Positions 1 through 11,887 are shown, counted from the first letter of the stretch. The stretch: DNA of 64,000 nt from Argentina anserina (GCF_933775445.1 NC_065875.1:7267001-7331000); one strand, 5' to 3'. Notes: generated by a model not told the origin, from the sequence alone. Numbers and translations are program-made.

Positions 1-159
1 GCTTCTATAAAGCAACCATTATCATTTGGTAAAAGTTGGAAATCCCATACGGATATGCTGCATATGCAGCCATCGAGCCACGTACCCCACAACCCCTTAT
101 CTAAAATCCTCACCAGAACGCATCATGCTCGTGTTATGTAAAGAAGGGAGAAAGATAAC
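1..159 (-). other. Start of intron 1 of the FKBP gene
   Basis: The sequence downstream of the donor at 159/158 on the minus strand has stops in the FKBP frame and no FKBP-like residues. It is therefore read as intron. The acceptor and the remaining exons lie outside the window. Confidence 0.5.
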
Positions 160-450
160 CTGGTCACCATCGGAGGGTACTTCGCCAGTACCAACACGAA
201 GGTCCAAAGCCTTGACGCCACCGGAGTTGGGGAGTTCCAAGAATTCAGCAGCGGCGGAGTTTGAAGGAGAAGACACGGCAAAGCCCAAAGTGGTGGAGAT
301 TAAAGCAGCGGAAAAAACTACCCTTCTAGTTAAAGTGAGTGGCGATGAAGTCGAAGAGGTGGTGGTGTTGGGAAGAACCGAAGGCAGTGTTGTTGGATGG
401 TCGGGGGCCAGAGAGCATCGTAGAGCTGCCGAGTACTGGAGCATCATCAT
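160..450 (-). CDS. FKBP-type peptidyl-prolyl isomerase, thylakoid lumen, exon 1 (partial gene)
   Basis: An ATG at 450 opens a 97-residue exon that ends in phase 0 at a good donor (CAG|GTTATC, boundary 160/159). The gene continues past the left edge of the window. Residues 1-41 are Ser/Thr-rich like a chloroplast transit peptide. Then come a twin arginine (R42-R43), a hydrophobic stretch (about 44-60) and an Ala-rich cleavage site (SAAA, 65-68). This is the bipartite layout of lumen proteins using the Tat pathway. The mature part begins ELPNSGGVKALDLRVGTGEV, the usual entry into a plant plastid FKBP domain, and the exon ends at GDQ, where the FKBP core strand follows in family members. Such proteins assist folding or assembly of photosynthetic complexes. 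The exact FKBP16/17/18 subtype cannot be fixed from exon 1. No catalytic residues are visible here because they lie in later exons. Confidence 0.7.
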
Positions 451-629
451 ATCTTCTCAATTTCTAAATGGAAAGAGGAAATCAAAATTTAACGAAGAAC
501 CCGTGATTAGCACGTGCACGTGCTACAGGTATGTCGAACTTCGAGAATAATATGGATTTGGGTTTTTGAGAGGTTAATGACTCTAACGAGACCCATTGGA
601 CCAATAATCCACATTGGGAGAGTTTTCGC

Positions 630-1345
630 ATAATACTATTACTAAGTTTGGGACCGGTTCTAAAATACTGACTTTTTTTTCAGAACCGGAATCAGAATTG
701 GAAAAGAAAAAACGGTCTGAATTTAATACCATTTTCTTTCGGAACCGGAACCGCAAATATCGGGTTTGCTTTCGGGTTTTTATGGTTCTAAAAGTTCACT
801 ATAATATATATTTATCTCCAAGCCTAAAACAATAACCATATAAAATACAAACTTCAAAATGCAAATACAAAACGTCAACAACATCTTTAATATAATTATC
901 CAATGATCAACAATTAACATATTTAATTATTTTAAAAAGAATTGAGAGAGAGAGAGAGAGAGACATAGAGACAAAGAACTAGGATAATTTGGATTTTAGG
1001 GAGTAACAAAATAATAGAGGAACTGAGGGCGTAAGCATAGCGAATATGTTTTTTTTTTTAGTTTGTACTGTGATTAGTAAGAGTCTAAGAAGTAAAAAAA
1101 AAAGTGATGAGGGAGGCAATGACGAAAAATATTTCTTTTAGGTGTTTTTCTTATATAGTTGTGAATAATCGGTTCTAACGGTTCTAAAATTATTTTCAAA
1201 AATAGGAACCGGAATTTAATTGAATCGGTTATTTTGGTGAGATTCTTCTAGGGTTAGTAATTTATTTATTTTGAAATCGAATCGACCATTTGGATGCGGT
1301 TCTGACGATTCTAAACAGTTCTCGGGTCTAAAGTCTCAGTCCTAA
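630..1345. repeat. GAACCGG-rich dispersed repeat (possible non-autonomous hAT)
   Basis: Both halves of this AT-rich stretch are studded with variants of GGTTCTAAAA and GAACCGGAA, in direct and inverted order, and end near TAAAGTCTCAGTCCTAATTA. The pattern resembles degenerate hAT-derived repeats of plants, but I could not pin matching target-site duplications. A (GA)n run lies at about 945-963. No coding potential. Confidence 0.35.
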
Positions 1346-1851
1346 TTATCACTTTGTTTGCGATAAGGAATAGAATTAAGCTGAATATTTATCAAATAAG
1401 AAAGTCTAATTGCATAAGAACATCTTCAACATACTTTCAATTATAACTTTTAAGCTATTTTAAAAAGCATGTTTAGCTTTTTACGAAAAGTAGTGGTTTT
1501 TAAAACATGTCTAGCGAGATAACTCAAAGTTAAACATTTGAATTTAAAACATTTATTGTAGGTAATTTATAACACCCTAAGTCTGTATTTTTAGTTATTA
1601 GGACTAAATTACTTCCTTTGGCCTTTTAACTGTTTTACTTTTACTAAATCAAAAAAAAAAAAACTAAGAGGGAAGAGTATGAGCTACGTTGGGGAGGAGA
1701 TATATTTGAGGGACAGAGTAAGCAAGCAAACAAGCAGGAGGTGGATATTTCTAAATAGAAAGTTAGGATGTTTGGTTAAAAATGAAGGGAGAGAGAGAGA
1801 GAGAGTCGGTTCCCCTTTTCTCCCTAATTGGTTGATTGTAGTTGGTTAGCT

Positions 1852-1886
<35 letters not shown>
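1346..1886. other. Intergenic AT-rich stretch
   Basis: No open coding frame is recognised. It holds a degenerate LTR-start-like string (ATAACACCCTAAG, near 1570), a short (GA)n run near 1792-1806, and a (TA)n microsatellite from about 1856 that borders the following MITE. Confidence 0.4.
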
Positions 1887-1891
<5 letters not shown>

Positions 1892-2288
1892 CATATCCAG
1901 AGTGAAGCTTCACTCTGAAATTACGGAGTGAAGTTCCAATTTTGGCACATTTTTCGGTCAAATATTTTCACCATAAGCGATTCAATATTTAGGTATACTA
2001 TTTAAGATCATCTCTACAAAATTTTATCTAATTCGGACATCGTTAATGTATTGAAATTTGATCAAATCAATGAGTGAATTAAAACTGTTCAACATGAACC
2101 GTTCGTGTAAATCTCAATTTTGAAAGCTCAAACCATTGTCAAATTGGATGAAACTTTGTAGAGATGATCTTGAATAGTATACCTAAATATTGAATCGCTT
2201 ATGGTGAAAAAATTTGACCGAAAAGTGTGTCAAAATTGGAACTTCACTCTGTATTTTCAGAGTGAAGCTTCACTCTGGATAGGAACTA
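1887..2288. mobile_element. Foldback MITE in a (TA)n microsatellite
   Basis: An approximately 400-bp element. Its two halves are near-perfect inverted repeats (for example ATGATCTTGAATAGTATACC on the right against the complementary string on the left). Each end carries the same perfect 20-bp palindrome, at 1898-1917 and 2258-2277. TA dinucleotide repeats flank both sides, so the target was a microsatellite and the exact duplication length cannot be read. Non-coding; the class (Mutator-like or mariner-like) is not settled. Confidence 0.75.
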
Positions 2289-3026
2289 TATATATATATA
2301 TATTTGGAGAGTGAGGGAGTGAAGGGGCTGGGCTGAAAAGTTCTTCAAGAGAGGGAGACCCAAAGTTTTGTTCTTGTTTAAGGTAGTTGATTTGTTAGAG
2401 TTTATTCACTGTTCATAGTGTTAGATTAAGTTGAATCTCTCTTGTTTTTATTTCAGATTCGTATTGCATGTTTAAATATGTTAATTAGAAATCGATTATA
2501 AACAGTGAGTTTTGATCTGGGTTCTTGAGGTTGCAGCTCAAGAACATTATTCTTGAGTTTTGGGTGTTTTGATCAATTTTTGGGTGTTTTTGCTTGTAAA
2601 ATTAAATCTTGAAGGTTTGGGGCTGAAAACTTAGAGAAAAAAGGAGCTGAGGTATGAGAATTTGAACTTTGTTTTAGGATTTGTCATATAAATAAATCAT
2701 AACATGTGGCTTATATATAGGTGATGTCAACTTGATCTCTAAATTTCTTCAACCGATCAGAAAATTTCAGTTAGAAGTAGAATTCAATTTTACATACTCA
2801 ATAATATCTTTTCACTTAAACTTTGATATATGGTTCCTTATTCATCTTTAGTATTGCTAGCCATATTTTAGTTAAAATTCAACCAAAATAGCTTAAAATC
2901 ATTTTATCTAGCCAATTTAGAACTACGTCTACATCAATTCTCTATATTATAACTTCATTTGAATTCAAAGTATTCATCACAGGCCTGAAAAGTATTTTAA
3001 ATTTATTTATAAATTATATATAATTA
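2289..3026. other. Intergenic stretch, nothing recognised
   Basis: AT-rich DNA with no long open frame, no splice-consistent exon and no clear repeat structure. It begins with a residual (TA)n tract from the MITE target. Confidence 0.4.
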
Positions 3027-4300
3027 TGTCACGCCCCGACTCGATTAAAGGTATAAACTCGAGTTAGGACGTGAATCGCACTCTAATTATAAACAATTTA
3101 AAATCCATAATTAAAATGAGATAGATATTTTCACATGACGTAAAAACATAATCCTGATACCTTTATTTTATGTTACAAGCATTTAGGAACATGTGCTTAA
3201 CGTATTTACAACTCACACTGGAATAACGTTTATTTTCAAAACTACTATTTATTTTTCAAACCATATTTTACAAAGAAAACTTAAAAGTTGAAAACCTTAA
3301 TATACTATATAACGGTTTCTTACGATTCGTCCTATACATTCAATATCATACCTGCAATGGGTTTGATAAAAGGGTGAGCTAAATATAGTAGGCTATTTAA
3401 AATTCTTTCAAGAATTTCACTTTCAAATACAGTCAACAAATCACATTACAAATAGCAATGCATGAATATGATGTTCACACTCAGCCCTACATCACTCTTA
3501 AATCTATAAATTTTCTCATTTGTTAGTTATCTCGTAAAACTCATGGTCTTCAAACCCAAAACCCTATTGAGATCATTTTATCGGCATCCGCCGTCTAAGG
3601 GGCTTGCTTTCCCCAAATATGTGCACATGTGGGCTGACCATGGAACTTGGATACCTCATGAGTAAACTCAACTACACAAGGGTTTTTCATAGTTCTATAT
3701 CCCAACACTCACATATACTTCATTCTACTTCCATCTCACTCTTTTTCAGAATGAGAAATGTCTATGTTCATGCATCACATATTTAAAAGCAAAAACTTAT
3801 ATTCTCCAAAATAAATTTACAATATCGGTTTAAAAAAAAATTTATGCTTTCCCAACAGAGGTATTTTTATATCAAATAATGCTTTAAACAATCAACATTT
3901 AAATCAAACAATGTCAAGCATATCACACAATTGCATATTTTAACACTCTTATCAAACCCTACCTCGAATTCCTAGCGCAAACTCAATAACCGACTTTGCT
4001 CCTAGAAATGAGGTTCACGAAGAACGTCTCTGGAACCTTACCGAAGGAGCAAGTACATACACAACAATAATGAAACTAAAATTAGTAAAATTGTCATTTT
4101 AAACTATATGTCAAATAGCAATTGTAAATCAAGAACTCTACTTAGTAATCATACTACAATACATAAACATGAATTATAATATAAAGACAATACACTACGG
4201 AACACCACTAGTAACAGTTGAAACAATAACTCATTTTTAAAAGCAAAAAGTCATGTTCTTCCAAGTAACCCACTGACTTTAGCTTCGGTTTTAACCAACC
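3027..4300. repeat. Truncated LTR of a long-LTR Ty3/gypsy family
   Basis: It starts TGTCACGCCCCGA, the same terminus as the LTR at 37,576. The interior has typical LTR features (the GGCATCCGCCGTCTAAGGGG block near 3590). The matching TTGTGACA end is not found, so it is cut at the right; the right coordinate is approximate. The short frame at 3604-3786 is not a gene. Confidence 0.5.
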
Positions 4301-4596
4301 TGAGATTAGTACAATCTATTGAAATATGATCCAATTGAAAGATGAAATTACAAGCTTTAAGTGCATAGCTTACAATCTGAAAACCGAGCTCTGAGCAAAT
4401 TCTTGAATAACACATTTATTTTTATTTTGAATAACTCATAGCTTACAATCTGTTTTTAATTAAACCTCAATAAATGTTAATGTTTTTCTGCAAATTCTTG
4501 AATAACACATTTATTTTTAATCATTCTCAATATGTTAAACAAAATCATATCTTTTTTTTTTCATTTACCATATCTACAACAGTTTTGTTTATAATA

Positions 4597-5040
4597 GTAA
4601 AACCTCTATAAATGAATAATGTCAGGACCAGAGGAAATTATTACTTTAGCGAGATTATTACATTATCTAAATGAATAATTTATTTATTTATTGATAAATT
4701 AATGAATTATTATTTAATAGAGAGTTTATTATTATTATTATTATTATTATTCTAACTGAATTGATGATAATCGTTTAGTTTGACTACTATGTCTATTTTT
4801 AGCTAGGATTCTATATTATTCACTTTCTAAATTTTAGTATAATTTCATGCCTAAATTAAGTTTAAATAATTATTTTCCTTAATTTGTATTATAAATTTTG
4901 TTCACTATTTCTTTTGATCAATTATTAATTATTTTAACTGATTTTTAAATTTTATTAAATGCATAATTATCTTATGCGATGTTCCTAGTAATATACATTG
5001 GTCCCGAGTCGGGACCGAAAAACATTATTATTTACTCGAG
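4597..5040. mobile_element. MITE of the AGTAAAACCTCTATAAAT family, left part
   Basis: It opens AGTAAAACCTCTATAAATGAAT, closely matching the terminal inverted repeats of the complete element at 33,219-33,717. It also holds the family's GGGACC core. A LINE interrupts it at 5041. The part beyond about 10,692 is the candidate for its right end but is degenerate. Non-coding. Confidence 0.55.
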
Positions 5041-5051
5041 GTTATTAATTT

Positions 5052-5339
5052 TTTTATCAACTAGAAATTCATTAAAGGGCAAATCCCAAAGCCAACAGAA
5101 CAACCGAAAGCAAGGAAAAACATAACAGACAGAAAAAAAACAAAGAAAAAACACTACTACACAAACAAGCTTAAGAAGAAAGAGGGGGTCCTGACAGACC
5201 ATCATTCCTCAAAACATCAATCAGGGAGGTAGGGGATACTTTCCCACTCCGAAAAGCTCAACCTCGCCATAGCAAGTTCAGCCGCTGCATCTGCTACATA
5301 GTCAGCTTTCCTTAGGACCTAATTCCAAACGACCTTTTA
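5052..5339 (-). pseudogene. LINE RNase H C-terminus and 3' UTR
   Basis: The minus strand reads KADYVADAAAELAMARL followed by SFSEWESIPYLPD and a stop. This is the end of an RNase H-like (RVT_3) domain as found in plant LINEs, with an in-frame stop just upstream (WN*VL). A 3' UTR ending TTTCTAGTTGATAAAAAA follows. The frame is broken by the LTR at 5340. Confidence 0.7.
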
Positions 5340-6068
5340 TGTAACGACCCTAAAATTTCGAGCTTAAAAACTCAAAATCTTAAAAACGTTAAACACAAAA
5401 TAATCTCAATGAAATCGAAATCATTTTAATGTCGCAGCGGATCACATCTGAGTTTAAAATATAACTCAGTCAAGCCGATTATTACAACCCAAATGATAAT
5501 TGAACATATAACAAATGGAATTGTATAATCCTCACAACAACCTCACAAATAAAATCACACCAAATCTCACACACAATCCACGTTGGAACCTCACCACGAC
5601 TGGATGCGATCGACTTCGAGTCTTCGGAGTCGTCACTCAATCACCACTACTCAGCACCTGCGGAAGTATCCCCTACACCATTGAAATTGGTGCACCGGGA
5701 TTGCAACACAAACCCGGTAAGCTTTACAGCTCGTATGAGTAAAATATTAAAATAACTCTCGTCTCATAAAAGACACAACTCCACATCAACACAGTATAAT
5801 GAAAATCATGAGAAAACGAGCAACCCATCTGGTTACTCTAATACTTTCACAAAATGGTAACTAATGAGCGCTGGTACACATCTGTTACCCCTCACTTAGT
5901 ATACCGCTGATGTTGGGTAACCACCCGCCACCCAACATCCAAAACAAGCTGAGTACCCATGAGCAGATAACCACCCGTTACCTCCCATGCAGTACTATGG
6001 CAGACAGACTAGAGCTCTAACTGTATCGTAACTTTCGCCCGGCCAAAGGCTAGGTTCCGACTTGCCTC

Positions 6069-6270
6069 ACATGTACAATAATCTCACATCATATTGTACC
6101 ACACATCACGTCCGAAGACAAATCACAATATTTCACATTTTCCGTGATAAAATCACATGTACAATAATCTCACATCATATTGCACCACACATCACGTCCG
6201 AAGACAAATCACAATATTTCACATTTTCCGTGATAAAATCATGTACAATAATCACTCATCATATTGTACG
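6069..6270. repeat. Tandem repeat, 86-bp unit, about 2.4 copies
   Basis: The unit starting CATGTACAATAATCTCACAT is followed by a second nearly identical copy (one visible substitution) and a third, partial copy. It lies inside the solo LTR. Confidence 0.8.
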
Positions 6271-6902
6271 TTTTAAAACTTTCACAATATATCCATAATA
6301 AAAATCATAACAGTATATTATATAGCAAACTATATATATTCGTATTTATTTACCATTTATACAATATATACATAGTCCACTATATCATATACATGTCATA
6401 TTTCATAAACACCTGAAAAATTACGTACGATAATCTCACATCATATCGTACCATTAAAATCACACATGCACAATTTTTCTGTCACCGAAATGACTATTTT
6501 TAATGAATTAATAACAGTATGTAATTTAATGAACTATATATATATATATGTATTTATTACCATTATACTGTATATACGTAGTCCACTAAATTATATACAT
6601 GTTGTAATTTCATTTAATAAACACACTTGCAAAAATGTTGAATCACCATGAGGGTAGATTCGTAATTCAGTGAGATTTTACTCACCTTATTGACTTGAGC
6701 GTAATTTCCACAATTCCCGATGCTAATTTCCTTCCCTCGCTTATAGATCACCTTGAAAAGATAAGAAAGGAATTTAGGATCGTTTCGTTAAACCTTTAAA
6801 TGCCACAACAGTAATAAACGGTTACTGTTCAGCAATTTTGGTTTATACGAAGTTACTGTTCACTGTTCACTATTCACGGTTACTGTACAATACTCAATTA
6901 AT

Positions 6903-7000
6903 ATGTATTTCTGTACGTATAAGTACTATATACGTATTTCTGTACGTATAAGTACTATATACGTATTTCTGTACGTATAAATATTATATACGTATTTCTG
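6903..7000. repeat. Tandem repeat, 29-bp unit, about 3.3 copies
   Basis: The unit GTATTTCTGTACGTATAAG plus about ten bases repeats head to tail, with the third copy slightly diverged. Inside the solo LTR. Confidence 0.8.
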
Positions 7001-8310
7001 TTTAAAGGTAAATACAATCTCAGTAAATAAAATTTACTAATTACCTTTTACAAATTACTTTTTACATTTACTGAAAGTAATTTATATTTACATTTACCGA
7101 AGGTAAAACTTAATTACATTTACCGTAGTAAATAAAAATTACATTTACATTTACCGTACACAGTAAATTACCAAAATACCCTTCTGTCAAAAATGTTCCC
7201 ACCGCCGCACGTGGCGGCGCGTGTGGCACACGCGCCACCTCTGGCGGCCGCGCGTGGGACCCACGCGCCGAGCCCAAAACCGGCGCGTGTGATATCACCA
7301 CCGCCCCAAAATTCCCTCTTTTCTCCCCCTCTGCCCTCCCCACGGCCATGACCGCCCCTACACTAACCCACTCTCTCACACGCGCTGCCTAAGGCAGCGG
7401 TGCTCACCCTTCACCACCGATTCTCCTCCACCACCCTCCAACCGATCCAAACTCCCAAATCAATCCCATCACATCCAATCAAACACAACAACAGTTCAAT
7501 TACAATAGTTTTTTTTTACCTAATTCGAACGATAGAAGCTTGATTTGTCGTCGATGATGCGTGGGAAGCCGGCGACGTCGACTCGAGCTGCGGTGCGCCT
7601 GAGGGTTGATGCAGAGGTCACACGGTGCTCCAGGGACCGATCACGAGGAACGCGACGGCTTGGAGACGAAGGTTGCGACGAGATGCAGAAGGCTTGGAGA
7701 GGGAGGGAAGACTCTCGGCGGCGACACAAGGCGGCGCGAGCTCAGGGTTTGGTGCGGAGGGCCTCGTGATGCCGTAGGAAGTGGCGGTGCACGACACGGA
7801 GGCCCAGGGACGGCGAATCGAAGAGGAGGATTTCGGAGAAGGAGAAGAGAAGAAATCGGGGAGAGAGAGAGTTGAGAGCGGCGGAAATGAAGAGAGAGAG
7901 AAGGGTTTCCTGAAATGGAAACCCTAATCACAAAAATGCCCTTTTATACTCGTTTTTAAAATCGGAAACTAACTTCCGACGTTAATAACTTTCACCTCCG
8001 ACGTCCGATTCGGACGCGTCACATGTCCACGCACTCGTATCGCCGAGCTCTACAACTTTCGTGAACGAAGTTTCTGCAACCGAGCGACGGAATAAAAGTC
8101 GCTAATTTCGTTCGGAAACGTAACGTTTTACTTATTAAACGTTCCGAAGACGTTTCCGTTTTCGATTCCCGATGTTACAAAACGGAACAAACACGATTTA
8201 AATAATTTCTAAAACTCAAAACTTTAGAAATAGTCGATTCACTCGTCCCGAAACATCGGGTTATTACATTTTAAATTAAAAGAACCAACTGCAAAATCTT
8301 TTTGTACCAA

Positions 8311-8604
8311 GGTGAAACCACACAAACACAACATCAATACTACTTACACTACTGCATTCAAACATTAATAATACCGGAAGATACATTTTTCTTCCCTTCC
8401 GGCCAAACAAAACACCCATACACTTCAACTATACAATTATCCTCCACAAACCACCAATTTACCGAGAGGTACATTTAATTCCCTCTCAGTCCCATTTTCC
8501 ACAATCAATATAATCCAACAAAATACCCACAATATCTCAATGCGATAAATAAAATATAACAACATATAAACAATGAAATTATATGCACGATCTCATTATC
8601 ACTT

Positions 8605-8645
<41 letters not shown>

Positions 8646-9920
8646 AATCTTACAACATACAAATAATCAACGCATACTAAATACGCCTAGTTACCGCCAT
8701 GGATAACTAGCTTAACGTGAGGTTTACTCACTTCTTCACTCCCGCTAGCAACTTGCAACCTCAAGTGAGATTCCCTCACTTGGTTCAACGAACTCCAAGT
8801 ACCTAAGTGACACAAGTCTCACTTAGTAAATCACCAAACCGAGAATATTGTAACTCCCGAAAACAATCAACAACAAATTCAACCTAAAATCACCAAATCT
8901 TTAACAACAACTAACTTACTCAAGAATTAACCTAACACATGTAAATGACCTATGAAAACACTCGTATCGACGAGCATATCAAAATGGAGTAAACCATTAC
9001 TCCAAAACATGACCCAACACACCGCCACACGCCGCCAACAGTAGCGGCACTACCACTGTTCCGGTGGCCACCAATGATCACCAAATTTACCACAACAATC
9101 TAAACAACATTTCCAACAACTTTCTAGTTGACAAAAAAGTCTAAATCCAAACCTAAATAGTCCAATCGACGAAGAACATAAAATCAGCACTATTCACAGA
9201 CCCTAGAAAAATATAATCGTCGATTCTCCTTATGTTTTTCGAAATATATAAAAATGTTTTAGAGGGTTGGTATACATCCTACAATATTGATTGGTTGCCG
9301 GAGGAGGGAGTTCTCCTCACTTCTTCAAAACGGGACAGTTTCATGTTCTTCCTTTATGGATTCAAACAACTCGAATCACTCCCAAAAACTAACCCAGATC
9401 AGTAGAGGACGAAGAGACGGTCGCAACGCCACCAGTCTCACTCATTCTAAAATTGAAGATATGGCTAGAGAAAGATCTGACAACCAAGAGGGAAAAATCG
9501 CGTGAACATTACCCGAGCTCGGGTGAACAGTAACTGAGCTAATTTTGGGAAAAAAATGATTTTCTTAATTTCTAATCTCATCTCGTTCCTTTTATACTCA
9601 TTCTAAAATCGGAAACCAAACTTCTGTTGCTAAAAACTCTCACATAAGACATCCGATTAAAGCGTGTCGTGTGTCTACGAATTCGTATTGACAAACTCTA
9701 TGACTTTCGTGAAGGAAGTTTTCTGAAAAGAGTGATGGATTAAAAGTCAACTCTTGGGTTAAATGAACTTAATCAAATAACACACATTTGGTTCTCGAAA
9801 CCAATTTCTACTTCGAACAAGGACAAAATAAAAGGCGTAAAATGTCAATTTAATCAAATTACCATTCCCTTAATATTTGAGATATTAAAAGAAATGGTAT
9901 TGAAAATTCGGGTTATTACA
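8311..9920. mobile_element. Second LTR of the same group, left end unresolved
   Basis: It ends TTCGGGTTATTACA at 9920, the terminus shared with the LTRs ending at 8268 and 43,353. It shares interior phrases with them, for example the block on oxidised-looking hexamers 'ATCGGAAACCAAACTTC' near 9607. The expected TGTAA start is not found. About 8269-8310 still looks like LINE on the minus strand (PWYKKILQL), so the left boundary is placed near 8311 by inference. A (TA)n run lies at about 8611-8643. Confidence 0.5.
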
Positions 9921-10680
9921 AGTTAATTCACACAATAGTCTGTCCTCTTCAATTAAACAAACCTCAGACCATTCCTGAAAAGACAGATTAACATTCTCAA
10001 TCACCATTATCGGATTTGGAGCCACTCTTTTAGTGACAACTGCACATCTCTCCTTCCAAATTTCCCAAAGATGAAAGCAAATAAATTAGAAAAGGTGATC
10101 AAACTTACCAGCCACATTATCACTAATTTTGTTGATTCCCATCAACCAATCATCAAAAGTTGTGACTGATGCTATATTCATCTTGTAGTTAAGAAAGCTT
10201 CCAAACCATACCAGGGAAGTGCATGGATAAAGAAGGAGACAATGTTTAGTTGTCTCATGCAACTTCCCACATAAAAAGCACATAAGGGACTTGATGATTT
10301 TCCTTCGAAAATCAGTCCAATTAGTTGAGATAGCACCCGACAAAGCCCTCCATATAAAATTGGACACTTTTGGCTTGAAGGTAGAATCTTAAATCAACTT
10401 CCAAACTTTTGGACAAATGGAGTAAGAAGAAGAATCTTTGGGGGAAATGCCATCAGCAAGCTTGGAAAAGATTTTTTTTTTTGTAACTACTCTTAATAGA
10501 GTATAAGCTGTTCTTATTATGAGGCCATATAAGCGTGTCACTATCATTCTCTTCCCCAATTGGAATGGCTTTGATGGCTTCAAAATCATATTTCTCGAGA
10601 ATCGGCTTAAGATGATCAATATCCCAAGTTCTCTCCACATAAATAATATCTGACACAACAATAGGAGTGAAAAATTAGAA
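9921..10680 (-). pseudogene. LINE reverse-transcriptase C-terminal region with zf-RVT domain
   Basis: Successive minus-strand pieces match the plant LINE layout. At 10,656-10,453 is DIIYVERTWDIDHLKPILEK, then TLIWPHNKNSLYSIKSSY, the conserved 'LIW...YSVKS' segment before zf-RVT. At 10,367-10,086 is VSNFIWRALSGAISTNW with the later zinc-ligand region CFLCGKLHETTKHCLLL, a zf-RVT domain. Then comes a linker, WEIWKERCAVVTKRV, at about 10,060-9970. The pieces are in different frames, so this is a decayed copy. Confidence 0.75.
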
Positions 10681-10691
10681 GTTATTAATTT

Positions 10692-11079
10692 ATCAAACAT
10701 TTATTTATTGAAATTCAATAACCAAACAATTTATTTATTGACAACACTTATAAAAGTAATATTTTCTAAACCCAAATTCACTGTTGTTTTTTTTTCATAG
10801 TACAGTAAAAGCAAAATTTTTAAAGGTCACGATAATACTAAACTAACCCTAAGTAACTTTGATTTTATAACTTTGGATTCAATAAGATTAAATTATATAA
10901 TAACAGGTTTAATGTGTGACATTAATAATGTGTGAAATAAAATTATGGAGGTAACGATCGTAACTTATGTAAAGGAAGTCATTTCTATATTTATTATGTA
11001 ACATCTATAACTTATGAACTATCATTTATGAGTTTATGAGAAATCTAGCAATGGTCTAATTTCCCAAATTATAAATAGC
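10692..11079. other. AT-rich stretch, possible right part of the interrupted MITE
   Basis: It follows the LINE target duplication and has short TTTATTTATTGA repeats like the left MITE part. No gene-like frame is seen. Confidence 0.3.
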
Positions 11080-11887
11080 AACCTCTTTCTGGAGGAGGCT
11101 GTATGTCGTTGTTGGGCTGGGCACAATGACCCGCATTTGGGATCTAGGAACGACACTTTCTTTGTTATAGACTACAAGACCGATCGGTGTGCTAACCTCC
11201 TCCGTGTTTGGCATTGGCGACATGTTAATTGTAGGGAAGAATTTTTTTTTACAAAGTGGGGTATGAGTGGATAACCCTAGCGGACCCTATTGCGGTAGAG
11301 TTGGAACTTGACACCTTCAGGTCCCCTACGACGGAGGGGGGGGGGGGTGAGATGACGATGTGTGCATTGGTGTTGGTAGCAGTTTGCGGGAGATGATCAA
11401 ATTGATTTGGGCACCCTTTTCTCTTGGGTCTGGACTGGTTTGGACAATGCTAACATGGGTTAGGCTCAAGCTTCAAGGCCCACTCGTTGTGTGTTTCAAG
11501 TTTGGGATCCAGGAAGTTGTATCACCTGGTGTGTTCTCTTGTTTATGTGTTACGTGTGGTGCTATATTCTAGGTTTGCAACATTAAAAGTGTTTAGGTTC
11601 CTCAGTATTTTCGCATGGTTCCTTGGTGGCCCACAAGGGCATTCCATGTTTATGGTGCATTCTACATATTACACTCTCCTTGATGACCGACTTCTCTGGT
11701 TCCTTTGGTGACGTTCTTTATGCCTCTCTTCAAAGATTCAACATAGGGATGGTTAGAGCTCTAGTCTAGGGTTTTGATTGTTCTGCACATTTCAAATTCT
11801 ATTGTATCTTGCAAGAGCGAAATGCGTTCATGTTGTTTCATACATTTTCATGATTAATATATGAACTTGCATCAGTTCTAAAAAAAA
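11080..11887 (+). mobile_element. Non-LTR retroposon remnant ending in an A-tail
   Basis: GC-richer non-coding sequence ends ATGAACTTGCATCAGTTCT then a run of A at about 11,880-11,887, the style of plant LINE 3' ends. Open frames inside are short, overlapping and unlike known proteins. The 5' boundary is approximate and I found no target duplication. Confidence 0.4.

Larger units (their letters stand above)
5340..8268. mobile_element. Solo LTR, long-LTR Ty3/gypsy (Tekay/Del-like), 2.9 kb
   Basis: Ends are TGTAACGACCC and GGGTTATTACA, a TG...CA pair with the extended inverted termini typical of this LTR group. The 5-bp string TTTTA lies directly outside both ends (5335-5339 and 8269-8273), as expected for integrase insertion. 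No internal protein domains are present, so it is a solo LTR formed by LTR-LTR recombination. It holds two tandem arrays (6069-6270, 6903-7000) and a GC-rich block (about 7200-7900). The open frames there (7110-7931, both strands) are compositional and not genes. Confidence 0.75.
5041..10691 (-). mobile_element. 5'-truncated LINE with 11-bp target duplication, itself interrupted
   Basis: The string GTTATTAATTT occurs at both ends (5041-5051 and 10,681-10,691), which fits a target-site duplication. Read on the minus strand the element runs from 10,680 to about 5052 and ends in an A-rich tail. Its own sequence is only about 1.05 kb (about 9921-10,680 plus 5052-5339 plus a short piece after 8269). 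The rest is two inserted LTRs. The coding content is the C-terminal end of a plant non-LTR reverse transcriptase polyprotein: the linker, zinc-binding zf-RVT and RNase H tail. Stops and frameshifts make it inactive. Confidence 0.75.

Noticed and set aside
26..550. 174-codon plus-strand open frame
   Set aside because: It is the reverse of the FKBP exon. The minus frame has the transit peptide, twin arginine, conserved FKBP entry and a proper splice donor.
7110..7931. Several overlapping open frames on both strands
   Set aside because: They lie in the GC-rich block of a solo LTR; the related LTR at 42.3-43.0 kb shows the same pattern with different proteins, so they are compositional.
5335..8273. 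Reading the 2.9-kb TG...CA unit as a DNA transposon with inverted ends
   Set aside because: The 5-bp duplication, TG/CA ends and related copies with the same ends but no transposase fit a long LTR better.
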